Shown: piece by piece, positions 13,031 to 23,557 of the stretch | How the letters are laid out: each line of letters opens with the position of its first letter | How positions within the stretch are numbered: position 1 is the first letter of the stretch | Source: Chaunax sp. Z400 | Lineage: Eukaryota > Chordata > Actinopteri > Lophiiformes > Chaunacidae | NCBI GenBank assembly: GCA_037577475.1 | Contig: CM075194.1 | Span: forward strand, 6,251,992 to 6,315,991 | Direction: 5' to 3' | DNA: 64,000 nucleotides | Notes under the pieces: generated by a model | The model's database searches: none | What the model was told of the DNA's origin: nothing | The model's input: the letters and a program-made list of their open reading frames with translations, nothing else | Position numbers and translations under genes: made by a program

Positions 13031-16000
13031 TGTTCCTCCCAATCAATAGTGTAAAAACAAGACTATTCACTTATTATAATGACAGCAAATCCTCACATTT
13101 AAGACACAGGAACAAAGACTGTTACCTAATGGAATAAAAAATCGATTGAAATTGCTGAACTTTCTCTCATTCAAATACCGCCTAGTGAAACTATGCTGCA
13201 GCCCAAACAGCACTTACTATAGTACTTTCTCATACCACTAAAATTGATAAAAACCATTGAACACCAGTAAACATCAATAACCAGGGCCCAAGTCTAAAAG
13301 TACGTGCTTGTCCCAAAACATTCATTTAGTGAAATGAAAACCATGACAGAAATTCTAATCTTAATGGTTGACAGCAGTTGCCAGCCTTCTAATTTGTCTC
13401 CCCACGGTTCAAGCTAAAACAATATTATTGTGATATAAAAAGTACAGAGTGCATACAGAATGGGGCATACTATCACCATGGTTGACAGTCCTAACCATGG
13501 CTCCTTAACTTGCCTGGCCCCTGCCAAACCCCTCCATTAAGTTTTGGGGAAATCCCTTCATTGATAATCCCATTCCAAAAAGTTTTATAGAAAGCAGTCC
13601 AGTATTTTTGTGTTCTCCTGCTCACACACAAACCACCAACAGACAAATAGACTCCTATGCAGAGTCACTATTTCAAACAAATAGATAGCCCCCCAAAATA
13701 TATTGTCATGGCTGATGAATGTGAACATTTTAGCTGACCACATACTGATGATAAATATCCGGTAATGGAGCAAGTATTCCGTTCCTTTACTGAAGTAAAA
13801 CAATGCTACAATGGGGAAAAAAAACATAGTACCTCAAAATTGTATTTAATAACATTACTTGACAGGCTCCACCACTGCCTATAACTAAAGATACCAAATT
13901 GCTAGATCATGTCTTTAGGCTATTTAAGAATGCTGACCAATTTGATTCATTTATATTTTTATAACAACAATTTATCAAATGAAAATAGAGAGGTAGGTAT
14001 GTTAATGATGAACCTACAGAGAATTATTGCTAGTTCTGCAACTCCCCTCGGCTAAAATCCCTTTATAATGAGCTTCAGCTTGTTTTCTCAATGTACCTTT
14101 CCTGCCCAGCCCCAAACAGCAAACAGACACACCAAACTGCAAACAGACAGAGTTAGCAACTGGTGTAGACTGAATATTGCATTTGCATTCATTAGGGGGC
14201 AGACACATGACTCCACATGAATGATAGTGTTGCTCTGTAACTGCTGGATGTGTCAATAAGCAAATGGTTTTTACCAAATCCAATTTCAATGTGTTGTGTT
14301 TCCAATTTTTTATCAAATTGTTTACACTGCCCCCAAGGGATTATTATCATCACTTAATAGTTATCACTATTAGAATTTTATTTATGTAAATTCAAATCCA
14401 ATTCAAATATGATTCAAATGAATCAGTACAGCACCCATTTGTGGAGAATCTGCAGCCTGCAACACGAGTTTTATTAGATGCATAGCCTCTGAAAAGAAAC
14501 AAATTCTGGAATGTGTGAAAGTCAAGAAACATGTGCTTTGTCCATTTAACTGGCCAACATCAGTGCAAGTGAGCAAAGAGCAATAGTGATCAAAAATATC
14601 GCAATTCTTTTAAAGACCTCGTAGGGCAGGTCTGACATACGGTGACACTTGACCCCTGTCAATCACTTGGTAGGATGTCTGTAGGCCCTGAGCTGCTCCT
14701 CCATATCAGAAAAGGTTCAAGACTGAAAGTAAAATAAGTAATTGAGTTTGAAAGTTGATTTATTACACAACAAAGCAAGGAAAAACATGGGTACACCTTG
14801 AATAAAGATGTTTTTCTTCTTATTTTGCATGCAGCTTATTTTCATGTTTGCTAATTTTTTCCGTTTCCACTCTATCGACCTCAGTCACCGTGTTAATAAG
14901 ATGAGTTCTCTGCCTCCAGTACATTACTGAGGCTACAATGCATCACCTCAGATGCCTGTAGGTGACAGACAGTGCGACCATGTTTTTCTCAAGGTTGTCA
15001 ACACAGTCGCTCTTCGGAACATTTACCAAGACATGCTTTGTAAAGTCGCCATGCAATTGGTGTTAAACTACAATGCACCCATCATGTCACCTGGGATGCA
15101 CGTTTGTGGTGGGTGAGACTTGAATTATTCTCCAGGGGAGGGGGGGATGCGCCCTGTTTCACTGAGTGACGCATTTACCCTTGCAGTGCCTAACGGTTCT
15201 TATGCAAAGCAGAGCCACTGGCCATACCGCACACAGTGATGTTATATATGCTGTCTTATGCAAATGACTGCCCTTTCATAGCACATTTACATCGGATGGG
15301 AAATGAACTTTTTGATGCTATATCCTGTGTCCAGTAGATTCGTACATTCAACCATTATTAGATTCAAAAGAGATGTTGTGATGTTGAGAAATTTAACAGT
15401 CAATGTGTTTTTAGCAACACGTTTTTATGCACATCTTGAAATATTGCCTTAGAAAAGGTTGATGGAGGGAGAGAAAAAAACTTAACTTGAGGTGATTTTT
15501 GCTTTTTTTTTCGGGAAAGAGTTGATGCACATAATGGGAGATGCGAGATTTGTGAATAAGTTCTGACACATGACTAATCAGCCATTTCTACTTCTGGTGA
15601 AGAGGAGCAAACTGCTTGCGCTTTTGGCATCTTCTCAGGCAATCGGATAAGGAGTCCTCTCTCCATGTCCATCATGGCCAAGGCACCTGATGACTCTATC
15701 GTCTTTTCCTTGTCTTCCTTCTTTTCCCCTCGGTGATAGCATTACTTTTTGTGGACCAGGTGTGCTGTATGAATCCACTGCATTCTCAGCAAACACTTCT
15801 ATGCTCATTGTTGTGCTGTGAGGGAGCGAGGACCCATGTAGATTGCTCATACTGGACTTTGGGCTCATGTATTTTCTGCATCCTTACCTTGGACTTCTGC
15901 TGGTGACTTGCTTCAAAGTGTTTGTGTCAGAATTTTGCATATATCACATAGTATTCATGTGATCACGTTTTCTTTTTCTCTGCTGAAAAATAAATTTAGC

Positions 16001-16778
16001 TTGACTTACGACCCTTTGATTCAGGTAATTCATGCATGTATGTGGGGTTGTAATTTTTTCTTCTATTTCTCTGAATTTATCTGTAAGAATGTAATCACCT
16101 TTGCAGTTTTTGCTCTTTAGCACACATCTTCTTGAATTTCTGCATTTGGCTGTCGCATTAAACCAGAATCACATGCTCCCAGCAGCAGCATGTTGCTGTT
16201 GACGTATTTGAGTTTACCTGTCATCATGCATGACTGGAGATTTTGGCAATTGAATGTAGAGGTGTCAACACAAATGTGATCCTAGTCCCTGTCACTTAAG
16301 CTTGGCGTGATTGACTCATTTGTGCCATTTGACATTATTTACACTCTCTGGTGCCGGTTAAAAACATGTACATTTGCTTCTTTGCTTTCTTTTTCTGGCT
16401 GCCAGGCACTGTCAACATATATTTGCCATAATGTTCTGTAGCGGCTGCAATTAATCAGCTAATATTATATTTTGGCATTGTATGCAACAGTTATAACAGT
16501 ATACTGTATATGCAGACAGGAAATAGGGAGGGGGAGAGAGAGAGAGAGGGTTATGAGCTGCTATGGTTTTGATGTAGCAGCCAGATGTCCTCCAGAAAGC
16601 CTGTTTTATCAACTGTTATAATTATGGATTTATGTCTCACATAGATTTTAAAATAATCAACTGATAAATTATGAAATCTTTCTTATATAGCTTAAAAATC
16701 AAAATCAAAAATCCAGATCCCTAAGTGGCATCTTTAAATAGTATTTTTCCGACCAACAATTCAAAATGAAATAATGAA

Positions 16779-17600
16779 ATGAATAACCTTGGTATCATAT
16801 TTGACCGCGTTATGTCTCTTGATCACCATGTCAAGAAGCTTGTCCAGTCCTGTTTCCTTCATCATAGAAACACTGTGAAAATCAGAGGCATATTGTCACA
16901 AACTGATCTCAAACTCTTTCATCACACTGTCATTTTCTCCCACTTAGATTATTGTAACTCTCTTTACACCTGCCTCAGTCAATCCACTTTCATTTGTTTA
17001 CCGTTCAAATTTCAGCTGCCTGGCTATGAACTACAACCAGTCATCGTTCTCACTTGCATCCTTCATTGGCTTCCAATAAAATTCAGAATTCAATTCAAAA
17101 TCCTGTTAATTACATTTAAGGCAGTGCACAACCTCGCACCCAGTTACAACCCAGTTGCCCGACCTTCTAAACCTCGTATTCAACCTCTCAACCGCTCCTC
17201 AAATCTTGGACTACGTTATCTATTCCCCACTCCAGCTGATTAACAAAAGATGATTGTGTGTTCACTTTGAAACAGTCCTCCCCAATTTGTCAAATGTGCT
17301 GTTTTAAGTGGCTTTTTAGAAGTCTTTTCCATAGGGAATGGTATTTATAGCCCAACAATACAGTATGCATTGTGTGTGTGTGTGTGTGTGTGTGTATAAG
17401 TGCAGATGTGGGTGTGTGCATTTGTCAATTTTATTTTATTCGTGTCTATTCTATGTCCTTGTGGGCTGTACATTTTTATCGTGTTTCTCTCTGTGTTAAA
17501 ATGTTTGCCTTGTTTGTTTAGTTCTCTTTTTTCTTAAATGTGTACAACACTTTGTGACTGTGGGTTTTTCATAAAAGTACTATATAAATGAAGTTTTACT
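16779..17600 (+). mobile_element. L2-like LINE 3' remnant (reverse transcriptase C-terminus and 3' tail)
   Basis: The frame 16779-17243 carries phrases typical of fish L2/CR1-clade reverse transcriptase C-termini: NLGIIFD, then SHLDYCNSLYTCL, ILHWLPIKFRIQFKILL, TFKAVHNLAPSY. The segment that usually holds the 'QNAAARLLT' motif is degraded, and the frame ends before the normal 'PRLWNSLP' block. Downstream the sequence has a typical L2-like 3' end: tgtacaacactttgtgactg, then a tail with tatataaatgaagttttac at 17580-17600. The copy is 5'-truncated and has no full endonuclease or polymerase domain, so it is a dead fossil. It lies about 640 bp upstream of slc4a11 exon 1. Confidence 0.8.
17371..17395. 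repeat. (TG)n microsatellite inside the LINE 3' region
   Basis: A short GT dinucleotide run within the 3' untranslated part of the L2-like remnant. Seen directly. Confidence 0.9.
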
Positions 17601-18081
17601 TACAATACTTTGAAAAAAGTAGCAAGTCCTCACATTTGAACTACAACCAGACCAGACCAGATCATTTTGTTGTGCAAAATGATCAGATAATTAGACGTTA
17701 GGCCTCTACTTAAGCACCACTAAATTCTTGGTGTGTCCAAACAAAAGCCTGTACGAGTGTACAGATATAGACAGATTTGAATGCAATCAAGAGACAAGTG
17801 CTGGCATTTGTGGTGAAACTAGTTTAGTCAGTTTGCATTATAGTACAAAAGCAATGGAGATTAGATGGTTGACGTGGCTGACAACAAGATGCCGTGTTGC
17901 ATGTTGTTTTTGCTGTGTTGAGAGAAGTGTGTTGAGGAGGTGTGTCTTGACGTAGGGTTTGCCTTGCAGCTTGCTGCCCTGCCATAGGCTCCAGAGTGAG
18001 CTGGGATGGTGAAGCAGAGGGTGAAATGAGAAGGCACTAGGACCCAGTAGTGACACAGTGAATAGGCAGGCAGAGCGGGGC

Positions 18082-18088
18082 TGAGTCA
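18082..18088. promoter_or_regulatory. AP-1 consensus site
   Basis: TGAGTCA, palindromic apart from its centre, about 160 bp before the start codon. Motif match only; with a 7-mer, chance occurrence is common. Confidence 0.3.
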
Positions 18089-18175
18089 CTGCATGTGTCT
18101 GAGAGGCAGTCAGAAACAGAGCAGAGCCAAGGAGCAGAGGTGATCTCTCACTCATCAGCACAGGATAACACAACC

Positions 18176-18187
18176 ATGATGGGTTGA
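18176..18187 (+). promoter_or_regulatory. Three-codon upstream ORF in the presumed 5' UTR
   Basis: The sequence ATG ATG GGT TGA begins in a strong context (A at -3, acaaccATG) and ends 57 nt before the slc4a11 start codon. Both start codons share the frame and the stop. If the transcript starts upstream of 18176, ribosomes would have to reinitiate or leak past it, which would lower translation. The transcription start is unproven, so the role is inference. Confidence 0.4.
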
Positions 18188-18244
18188 CTTGGGGGGGAGG
18201 CGGTTGGAGAGAGGAAGTGTGCATTCGCCACCACTTGCTCAGCT

Positions 18245-18281
18245 ATGGAGACCAACAAAGTTCTTCATTTTGTGCCTTCGG
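18245..18281 (+). CDS. slc4a11: slc4a11 exon 1 (start codon; codons 1-12 plus 1 nt)
   Basis: First coding exon of the SLC4 family transporter Slc4a11, a plasma-membrane H+(OH-)/NH3-coupled and water-permeable protein known from corneal endothelium, kidney and inner ear. It encodes METNKVLHFVPS and ends with one base of a Glu codon before the donor g|gtaagt at 18282. The short N-terminus resembles the human alternative start (MAAATRRVFHLQPC): both have a basic residue followed by a V-hydrophobic-H-hydrophobic-x-P pattern, and both join in the same phase to a Glu. The start codon has G at -3 and G at +4. Exon 2 offers a second in-frame start (M19), matching the shorter human isoform. Because the exon is only 37 nt, its assignment rests on the phase match, the strong donor and this resemblance. 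Introns 1-7 are 22.3, 3.9, 7.5, 1.4, 7.4, 1.5 and >1 kb. Confidence 0.75.
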
Positions 18282-19006
18282 GTAAGTGAATCAAAGCTCC
18301 TCGAGCTGCTCCTCAGCTGTGCACGACACAGCATGCACTGGGAGAACCTTGGGGTTCCCTACCTAGTGAAACCTGAGAACCCCCTGTGAAAAACATGTGC
18401 AGCCCACCTCCACCTCCACTCTTAGGCAGGACAGATGTTTGGGCGTGCATGTGTTCTACTGTACATACTTGTTGTTTTTTTGGTTTGTTCTTCCTGTCTA
18501 CTTAGGCAATGTTCCATTTGTGGCAGAAATCCTGTTTTTCATTTAATTTTTTCAGCGGAGGTGTGGTTCTAAAAGCCCTGTTGTGCTTACAGAAATGCGG
18601 TAGTTTTTTTTTTTATTTTTGTTTTTTTTGCATTTCTGCATGAGTACACGACTGCCTTTTTTTTCTTCTTCCTTTTCTTGTTCATGCCTGATATGTGGCC
18701 CGAGAGGTTCCTGCTTTGTATTTCATCAGTTCAGGAACTACCTTCAGAAACATTCGCCGCTTTGTCCACCCAGAGAAAGCCAGTATACCTGTTCAACAAG
18801 GGCAGCTGGAATGCAGTGGAAGCCTAAAATGCACTTTCTCGTGTGTTGCACTAACGGGATCGTGCGAGTGCGCTTGCTAGACGGAGAGGGATTGACAACA
18901 CAATGATACACAGTGTGTGTGAATGTGCACATGTATCTGTGTACTGTTAGTGTCTCTGGCCAGAAGTGGACATCCACTTATCGGTGCCTGTGTGTGCATG
19001 TGTTTG

Positions 19007-19010
<4 letters not shown>

Positions 19011-19041
<31 letters not shown>
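19011..19041. repeat. (GT)n microsatellite
   Basis: About 15 GT units, seen directly, the first of three GT arrays within 400 bp downstream of exon 1. Confidence 0.95.
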
Positions 19042-19042
<1 letters not shown>

Positions 19043-19220
19043 ATATGTGTGCGTGATCAGATAGACAGATTAGTGTTGGTGAAAGCCATGGGAGACTAGT
19101 GAGTTCCCCTCTCACTGAAAGTCCTCTGAGAGACCAGAGCCCATTTGGAGGTGTGATGCGGCGGCTGCCTCCTCACTTTCATTTTGTCTGGGAAGGCAGA
19201 ATGGGATATTGCATCTCTCT

Positions 19221-19338
<118 letters not shown>

Positions 19339-19386
19339 ATGTTAAGTAGGATAATGTCAGAGCGGGACTATTATCTGACCTGATCT

Positions 19387-19409
19387 GTGTGTGTGTGTGT
19401 GTGTGTGTG
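19387..19409. repeat. (TG)n microsatellite
   Basis: A third, shorter GT array separated from the long one by about 50 bp of non-repetitive DNA. Confidence 0.93.
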
Positions 19410-21197
19410 CATGTTTTTGTTTGTAGTGCACAATCATTCCTATTAGATAATAAAAATGGCGAATATACACCGAACTACGTATATATGAATATATAGTTCT
19501 GTTGTGTTGTCGTGAGATGTGTAAGAGTGTTTGCACAATACGTATATCTCAGAGTGTGTTTTGGGTAGTGATGGTCACTACTGCGTCTCGTCCTCTGAAG
19601 AGTAATTTGTATTAATTTGCTTATTACTGATTAGAGGCGGAGAGGGTTGCAAAACGATTTGGATCTGTGAACAGAAAGGTATTCATAAGGTTTGTTACCA
19701 ATCACAATAAAGGTTGGGGTTTGAAAAGGTTCTGATCCAGTAATATTTCATATATTCTATTTAGATTATAATTGTTTTATTTTGATTTTCTTCATCATGT
19801 AATTTAACCTTGACTTTAAATGTACATATAAACGTTTTACTGCTCAGTAGAATGAAATTATGAAAATATCTGTGCAGGAATTTGATGGAGGTATTGATCA
19901 ATGACTCGACAATTACTTAGATCAAAGAAAGAAATGTAATCTTGTGGCAGTCACTTTACTGCCCTCTGGATTGTCAAATAAAGCAGAGCCGGCTTTAATG
20001 CGCAGCACCTTTCAGCATACATAACCGAATGTGTTGTTCATGAGAATGTTCAGCTGAAGCTGCCCATACAGATTACAGGAAATGTTCTTATTGATATTGT
20101 CATCAATGAGCATTAGCAAACCTTATTGTATCATATTGCGAACCATCTTCCAAATCAGTGGCAATCTGTTGACAGGTGAAGGAGCAGCTGGGGCTGTGGG
20201 AGGAAGTCAGGAGATACGGGGTTCAGTGTATGGAGCTGCAAATTACCACGAGAGCTTCACCATGAGATTACGCAATGTGATAATGCTGCAGTGAATCTCT
20301 GATCAAATTCTGATTTGTACGTTCATTTGCCTTTCTGATCTTGTTTGCTTGCTCTCAAAGTTGACACCAAATTACTGAATCTTGGCACAGTGTAGTGTGG
20401 GGACATAACTGTGTGATGCTGGTAATGAGGATTAACTCAAATTGCATCGTTATTGTTGATTCATCAATAAAAGGATAATATTCTAAAGGAATGGGTGATA
20501 ATTGGTTATTATAGTTTATTGACACTCATTGGGTTCATATTTTGTCATATTATCGCATGGAATTCTGTTGTCCATATTGATTATTTAAAGTAAATTGAAT
20601 TTAAAAAAACAAGAAATTGACAATTGACTCTTTTACCCATGTACGTAGTTTGGTATGATGTAATGCTTTAATGTGAAACACACTGCTGCATTGAAGAGTC
20701 ACCATATATCATGTCATATCATATCAGAAACATATTCCTTTTCATATCTTGATGATTTCTTTAGACCAAATCCCCTAGCAAGGACTAAGATTATATAGAA
20801 TGTCAGAGGAGAAAGTTGTTTTAACTAAATAAACATACCTGAAATGGCATTTTTCTTTTTCAAATGTATATATGTATATGCAAATGTATATTGTTTTAGG
20901 GCTTTTATTCATGATTATGTCAACAGTTGTCAAAATTTCAAACAAGCCTGATAGATACTGGATTTTTCTTTGTGGACAGTACAGATATTAGGGATTGAAA
21001 TACTTCTAGTATTATAGTATTTATTTAATAAAAAATAGATTTTTTTCTGATCAATGGTCCAAAACCCAAATAATATTTAGTTCTGTATCACTTAAATGAA
21101 AAAAAGAAAGCAAAAAAACCAAACAAATCTTACATTTGTGTTATGAGAATATTTGACCTTTTAAAAATATTTTAGATATTTGAAATGTGACTTTATT

Positions 21198-21706
21198 ACC
21201 TCCGCCAAGATCCGCCGTTGGTTTGTTGGTTGTTTGGTAACAGATAACACAAAAAGTAATGGATGGATTTTGATGAAATTTTCAGGAGATGTCTGAAGTG
21301 GCCCAAGGAAGAATAGTTCAGATTTTGGTGGTAATCGGGATCACTATCTGGATCCAGGATGTTTTTATAGGATTAAACTGCCACATGTACACTTGTAATG
21401 TAATAATTACAAAACTCCACTAGATGGGGCTGTCTGCCACCTCCATTACTGGTGCTGTGGCCGTCCTGACAAATATATCTAATTGATTCATGTCCATATT
21501 ACAGCTTATGAATTTCACCAAAACATTACTCTGTTTTAATATACTTCATTTTCTCATTTCTGCTTGTGTGTGTGGTTTTGAGTTTTGTCTGTGTACATCT
21601 GGGGAAGAGTTCAGCGCGATGACTTTTGCTTTGGAGTGAAATGGCAATAAGAGGAAACTGAGCTGCCTTGGTGGAGGTCTGTGCTCTCCGAGTGCGTTCT
21701 AGTTAT
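21198..21706 (+). mobile_element. Dispersed 'CCTCCGCCAAG' element with inverted ends (non-autonomous)
   Basis: The left side begins acctccgccaag (21198-21209) and the right side has cttggtggaggt (21667-21678), an inverted copy with one mismatch, followed by ctgtgctctccgagtgc, a 3' block I know from many teleost repeats. Between them lie ggatggattttgatgaaatt and ggatccagg, also typical of the family. No open frame of transposase type is present, so the copy is non-autonomous. I cannot name the superfamily with certainty. The motif ccactagatggggctg at 21417 inside it resembles a CTCF core. Confidence 0.65.
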
Positions 21707-22194
21707 TAAACTGTTTGGCTAATAATTTTCTGTCCATGGAACTACTCCATTTGATCTTTGGTAGTACATGCTTTCAAGAAACCATTCTAGGTACAAAGTG
21801 TTCACTGAAAATAGAAAGATCCCACTCCGTCAGCCGCTCAATCAAAACCCACAGTTCTTTAAACAGTTCTGATTATATATCTTAATCACAACATAGGAAT
21901 GAAATCTCCTAGTGCTGTGCACGCAGGGTGTCAATCTGACAGACAGCCTGGTAATCAGTGTTGCAGCCGTGACCTGCACAGCCAGGAAATATCAGCATGG
22001 AGGACACATAGTGGCTGTGTAAATTAGTAGTTCGACCATGTGGAAGTGGAGGTGTGTGAGTGAAGATGGATGACGTGAGTGTGTGTATATATGTGTGTGT
22101 GTGTGTCCTGTGGATGTGACAGTGATCTCTGATCAGTATTCACCGCTGGCAACAGATCTCAGAAGCTCCGGCCTCTGAACACAGCCATCTGGGC

Positions 22195-22660
22195 AGAGGA
22201 GAAACACACATCGACACACACATACAAATTATTATACAGTACCACACACAAATATATGAATACACACCACAGCACTGAAATGTCACAAAAACACGTACAT
22301 CCAAGACATGATGAGACAGCCACACATGCACAAGTTTATTCACACAAGCAAATTTTTAATAATTTGCACACACAGAAATACACTCACACTTTCACAGATA
22401 ATGTCTGTATACACTGCACATGATTATATACACAGTTCATTCTATTCTAACACCATTTGTTGGTTTACGCACGCAAAACAATTATGTAGATGTGTCAACG
22501 CAGACACTCATCATGCACAGTTCAAGGAACACAGGTCTATAGTCCATCTTCATGAGTCTTTCATTTTTGTTTTCATTGTCCATCTCCCACACATTTACAT
22601 AGAGTACGTACACACTCTTTTATCTGGATATTTGAATCCACACACTAACACACTCAGCCG
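22195..22660. repeat. Degenerate CA-rich low-complexity stretch
   Basis: Many short CACA runs interspersed with other sequence over about 460 bp, like an old expanded and mutated CA microsatellite. The open frames seen across it on both strands are His/Thr-rich artefacts. Confidence 0.6.
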
Positions 22661-23192
22661 TGCCATGTACAGGTGTGTATTTAGGGGGGAAAACAGGCAA
22701 AGATGGTGTTTTTGAAGTGTCTGAAGTAGATTGTTGTTTTTTAGACATACTGAGCCCTGCAGTGCTCAAAGAGTGATGAAAACACTTCCTGTCATTTAGG
22801 AGGCAGGGTTGAGTCAGTATGAGGCTGGTGTTTTTTTGTTTAGAAATATATATGAATTATCATAATTACAATCTTGTGCAGCACAAAGTTTAGAGCAATG
22901 AGTCAAAATAAAATCAGTGGACACTAACTGCTATTTACTGTTTGAATGTTTATAGTGTCTTAATGTTCTTGTTGTGGATTGCATCACCTGTGGTAAAGGA
23001 TTTTTTCACCCTCACATCTATGAGGTGCAATTACTACAACAACCACTATTGCTCCTTATGGTAGTCTAAATGATTCTAAGATTTTTCTCATAACTATATG
23101 ATTAGTTTGGGAAATATATGCTTTACTGTACTCAATATTACTAACCGCATTAGCCTCATCTTAAACAATTATTAAGAGAATTGGGATTGCGA

Positions 23193-23455
23193 GGAACTCC
23201 TGCTGTACTTACACATAGAAAGACGAACAACCATCTCACTCACATTAATGCCTACGGTCATTTTAGAGTCACCAATTCACCTATAGTGCATGTTTTTGGT
23301 GGTGGGAGGAAGCTGGAGAACCCAGAGGGAACTCGTGCATATACGGGGAGAACATGCAAACTCCACACAGAAAAGTCCCAGTTCCTCATGTGGATTTGAA
23401 CCCAGGACCTTCTTGCTCTGAGGCAACAGCGCTAACCACCGTGCCACGATGCTGC
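23193..23455 (-). mobile_element. tRNA-headed SINE-like element
   Basis: Read on the minus strand, the element starts gtggcacggtggttagcgctg, like an A box, and continues to ggttcaaatcc (23392-23402), a near-perfect RNA polymerase III B box (GGTTCRANNCC). After the tRNA-like head comes gtgtggagtttgcatgttc and then a block ending near tggtgactctaaaatgac. The same head-plus-body arrangement is very common in fish genomes. It is a decayed copy with no coding capacity. Confidence 0.7.
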
Positions 23456-23474
23456 AGAATAATTTTATATTTAT

Positions 23475-23557
23475 TAGAGCTGCAGGGATTGGTTGATTAA
23501 TCGATTGGTGGATGGACACACAATTAACAACTGTTGTGCCAAAATGTCAAACCTTTG
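23475..23557 (+). mobile_element. hAT-type MITE fragment
   Basis: The string agagctgcagggattggttgattaatcgattggtgg resembles the left end of the abundant teleost MITE that begins AGGGCTGCAACTAACGATTATTTT and is full of ATTAATCGATT motifs. It is followed by ccaaaatgtcaaacc, another typical piece. Only the end is left, and it abuts the SINE head at 23455. Confidence 0.5.

Larger units (their letters stand above)
1..17960. other. Intergenic region upstream of slc4a11
   Basis: No exon, RNA gene or open frame here resembles a protein I recognise on either strand. The open frames are short, AT-rich or made of microsatellite, and none is flanked by convincing splice sites that would join a neighbour. 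What can be named is repeats (poly-T, CA array, GAT/AAT array, piggyBac-like and L2-like remnants) and two CTCF-like motifs; these are listed separately. The first few hundred bases could belong to the 3' UTR of an unseen neighbour, but nothing in the sequence proves it. Distal regulatory DNA for slc4a11 may lie here; that is inference. Confidence 0.6.
17960..18244 (+). promoter_or_regulatory. Presumed promoter / 5' UTR of slc4a11
   Basis: This stretch lies directly before the exon 1 start codon and is more GC-rich than its surroundings. It contains a perfect AP-1 site, TGAGTCA, at 18082-18088. I see no convincing TATA box, so the transcription start cannot be placed from sequence and the 5' UTR length is unknown. 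A three-codon upstream ORF lies at 18176-18187 (separate entry). Confidence 0.45.
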
